A stretch of DNA of 64,000 nucleotides, taken from Paenibacillus sp. FSL R7-0337 (GTDB lineage Bacteria > Bacillota > Bacilli > Paenibacillales > Paenibacillaceae). The notes beneath the pieces were generated by a model. That model was not told where the DNA came from and made no database searches. It saw only the letters and a program-made list of their open reading frames with translations. A program made the position numbers and the translations under genes. Positions 62,050-64,000 of the stretch are shown piece after piece. The stretch is from assembly GCF_037969875.1 (NCBI RefSeq), contig NZ_CP150218.1:1364001-1428000 (forward strand). Direction: 5' to 3'. Positions within the stretch are counted from its first letter, which is position 1, and each line of letters opens with the position of its first letter.

Positions 62050-63072
62050 CTATCTTACAAACGGGAACAGCAGCTTCTGATTCTCCGGCCACAGCATATT
62101 CTCCAGATCGATAAGCTTGGTGCCGGTGTCCACGCGTTCGGGAATATCCATCCCTTCGAGTGCCTCCACAGCATATTTCACTGCCAGATACCCGTTGCTG
62201 AACGGATTCTGGATGACGGTAGCCTGCACAGTGCCATCCTGAAGCGATTCCATCATGGAGGGCGAGCTGTCAAAAGCAATCATTTGCACACTATCCCTCT
62301 TCAGGCCCTGAATCACCCTGGCCGCGCCTTGTGAAGCAATCTCATTCAGGGTGGCAATACCACGCAGCTCGGGATACTTGTTCAGCATCTCCCGGGTCAG
62401 ATTCTCGGCGTCGGAGGTGCTGGAGGAGGTGTAGGCGATCGGTACGACCTTAACATTCGGGAAGCGGGCGGCGTAATTCAGAAAACCCTTTTCCCGCTCA
62501 TCTGCATCCCGCGCACCATAGTCGATACTGCCATTCTTGCCGGAGTCCGGGGTAAGCGACGAATTGGTGAAGTTAATGATCCCGATCTCGCCGTAGCCCC
62601 CCAGCAGCTGGATCAGACGCTCGGCGGACTTCTGTCCGGCCTCGTAGCCGTTCGATCCCACGTAAGTCCGAACCTTGGCCGAGCCGACCTCCGCATCGAC
62701 TGAGATGACCGGAATTCTGGAATACGCCGCCTGGTCAACTACCTGTGCCAGTCCCATATAGCTGCTGGCCGCGAGAATAATCACATCCGCCTTCTCCTTA
62801 ATGGACTCCTCCACCATGACGACCTGCTCCTCAATATCACTCTCCGAATCCGGTGCCTTAAAGGTCAGATTGACATTGAATTCCTTCGCCGCAGCCTCTG
62901 CTCCCAGCTTCAAGGTGTTCCAGTAGTCCCCTTGGTTCATCTTGACAATCAGGTGGATATTCCGCGTCTTGCTGGTGCTGATATAAGCTGGCGAGGCGCC
63001 CGAGCAAGAGGACACAGAGATCCACAGCACGCCGCACAGCAGCACGGTGAGCCATACACGCAGGCTTTTCAC
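62050..63072 (-). CDS. sugar-binding lipoprotein, likely sensor partner of the kinase
   Basis: A 340-residue periplasmic-binding-protein-like lipoprotein. The lipobox is VSSC with Cys23. The fold is the RbsB/MglB type: IHLIVKMNQGDYWNTLKLGAEAA, ADVIILAASSYMGLAQVV, RIPVISVDAEVG, VRTYVGSNGYEAGQ and RGIATLNEIASQGAARVIQGL. It is not the transport MglB, which has its own gene. The GTG start overlaps the stop of the kinase gene (GTGA), so both are translated together. It most likely presents sugar to the extracellular part of the kinase; inference from coupling and known LytS/YesM-type systems with binding-protein partners. Confidence 0.9.
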   Translation of the reverse strand: MKSLRVWLTVLLCGVLWISVSSCSGASPAYISTSKTRNIHLIVKMNQGDYWNTLKLGAEAAAKEFNVNLTFKAPDSESDIEEQVVMVEESIKEKADVIILAASSYMGLAQVVDQAAYSRIPVISVDAEVGSAKVRTYVGSNGYEAGQKSAERLIQLLGGYGEIGIINFTNSSLTPDSGKNGSIDYGARDADEREKGFLNYAARFPNVKVVPIAYTSSSTSDAENLTREMLNKYPELRGIATLNEIASQGAARVIQGLKRDSVQMIAFDSSPSMMESLQDGTVQATVIQNPFSNGYLAVKYAVEALEGMDIPERVDTGTKLIDLENMLWPENQKLLFPFVR

Positions 63073-64000
63073 AGGTTCGTCTCCTCCTTCTGCTCATCCG
63101 TAGCCTCTCCCGCCGGGCGGGCCGGGAACACAATCGTAACAACCGTCCCCTCTTCCAGCTCACTCTCAAAAGCAAGCCCGTACTCCCGCCCGTAATACAG
63201 GCCGATCCGTTCATGCACATTCCGGACGCCGACCCCTGATCCGCTGGTGCTTTTGACGCTTCCGCTTAGAATGCCGTTCACCGTCTCCCTGGACATGCCA
63301 AGGCCGTTGTCGCTGACCTTGATGATAATTAGCCCGTCCTGAAGCCCGGCGGTGATCAAGATCAGCCCCTCGTCCGGCAGCATTTCGATCCCGTGATAGA
63401 GCGCGTTCTCCACGATAGGCTGCAGGATCAGCTTGATCGTCTGGCACTCCAGGACCTCCTCCTGCGCCGTGATCTCATAACGGAATTTATTCTTGAAGCG
63501 GAAGCTCTGAATCACCAGGTAATGGCGGATGTGGTCCAGCTCTTCCTGGATGGTAATAATATTCTTGCCTTTGCTGAGGCTGATACGGAAGAATCTTGAG
63601 AGTGACTGGATCATGGTGACGACTTCATCCGTTTTGCCGCGTTCGGCCAGCCGGATAACCGAATTCAGCGTATTGTACAGAAAATGCGGGTTGATCTGCG
63701 ATTGCAGCACCTCAAGCTCGCCCTTACGCTTCGTCTCCTGCTCATAAATAATCTGCTCCATCAGCTGGCGGATACGCTGGAGCATCATGTTGAAGCGCCT
63801 CGACAGCTGCTCTACCTCATAGGCTCCGCTGACATTAATCGGCGTATTCAAATCCCCCTCCGCCACCTGCTTCACGGTACGCTCCAGCTTGCGGATGGGG
63901 CTTGCAATCAGCCAGGACAGGAAGACCGAGACCGCAATAACACAGACGAGCACAACACCAAGAAACCACGCCAGGAACTGGTTCAGATCCCGCTTGGTAG
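63069..64000 (-). CDS. YesM-type sensor histidine kinase (5' end missing)
   Basis: The C-terminal 310 residues of a two-component kinase; the frame stays open to the right edge, so sensor and start lie outside. Seen in order: a transmembrane segment (VLVCVIAVSVFLSWLI), HAMP (PIRKLERTVKQVAEGDLNTPI), the His-kinase block QSQINPHFLYNTLNSVIRLA with phospho-acceptor His, and HATPase (QPIVENALYHGI, SDNGLGMS, GSGVGVRNVHERIGLYYG). This is the LytS/YesM class, which pairs with YesN-type regulators. Its regulator probably lies to the right. Together with the binding lipoprotein it should control mglBAC. Confidence 0.92.
   Translation of the reverse strand, partial: TKRDLNQFLAWFLGVVLVCVIAVSVFLSWLIASPIRKLERTVKQVAEGDLNTPINVSGAYEVEQLSRRFNMMLQRIRQLMEQIIYEQETKRKGELEVLQSQINPHFLYNTLNSVIRLAERGKTDEVVTMIQSLSRFFRISLSKGKNIITIQEELDHIRHYLVIQSFRFKNKFRYEITAQEEVLECQTIKLILQPIVENALYHGIEMLPDEGLILITAGLQDGLIIIKVSDNGLGMSRETVNGILSGSVKSTSGSGVGVRNVHERIGLYYGREYGLAFESELEEGTVVTIVFPARPAGEATDEQKEETNL

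Overview
The window looks like chromosomal DNA of a Paenibacillus-type Firmicute. GC content is moderate, ribosome binding sites are strong AAGGAGG-like sequences, TTG and GTG starts are common, and there is a YesM/YesN-type regulator repertoire, a yhbD-bactofilin operon, a ParE/ParC pair of the Gram-positive kind and CysJI sulfite reductase. I saw no rRNA, tRNA, CRISPR array, transposase or prophage gene.

Layout. 1-12.4 kb: a truncated response regulator, a secreted protein, a cupin protein, then a leftward signalling operon (unknown tryptophan-rich membrane protein, a 1807-residue Ser/Thr kinase-AAA-GAF-PAS-diguanylate cyclase, a soluble chemoreceptor-like protein), followed by small genes (GNAT, TIM barrel, VOC, CBS pair). 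12.4-19 kb: methionine aminopeptidase, cysJI, lspA and an aldo/keto reductase. 19-24.5 kb: a phosphorelay operon of Hpt-REC-GGDEF-REC protein, CheY-like regulator and hybrid histidine kinase. 24.7-33 kb: an ACT/PFL pair, an ECF41-like sigma factor with its AhpD-like partner, a MarR-controlled drug exporter, an orphan YesN regulator and an SMP-30 protein. 33-45 kb: a GyrI-like protein, the yhbD plus two-bactofilin operon, a TerD-VWA protein, L25/Ctc, two GNATs, a Fur-controlled flavodoxin, AraC-VOC, an rRNA methyltransferase-pseudouridine synthase pair and a MarR. 45-64 kb: parE/parC, an SGNH-lipase/ABC operon, a CAP-domain secreted protein, a WG-repeat protein, a 1.2 kb gene-free repeat zone, the mglBAC sugar transporter, and a sugar-binding lipoprotein coupled to a YesM-type sensor kinase that runs off the right edge.

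Most unusual are the non-coding repeats. A ~134 bp nested-hairpin element occurs five times between 47.9 and 58.0 kb, with paired changes in its stem. A second hairpin element occurs twice, at 13.3 and 36.1 kb, plus a fragment. Two arrays of degenerate quasi-palindromes recur every 51-52 bp (one step is 62 bp), so the sites lie on one face of the helix. There is also a 62 bp tandem pair and a degenerate heptanucleotide tract.

Readable regulatory sites include a near-perfect Fur box inside the flavodoxin promoter, two MarR-type palindromes between the exporter and its regulator, a WalR-like direct repeat upstream of the CAP-domain gene and a CcpA-like site before mglB. Coordinates for several genes use internal starts chosen by ribosome binding site and homology rather than the longest open frame.
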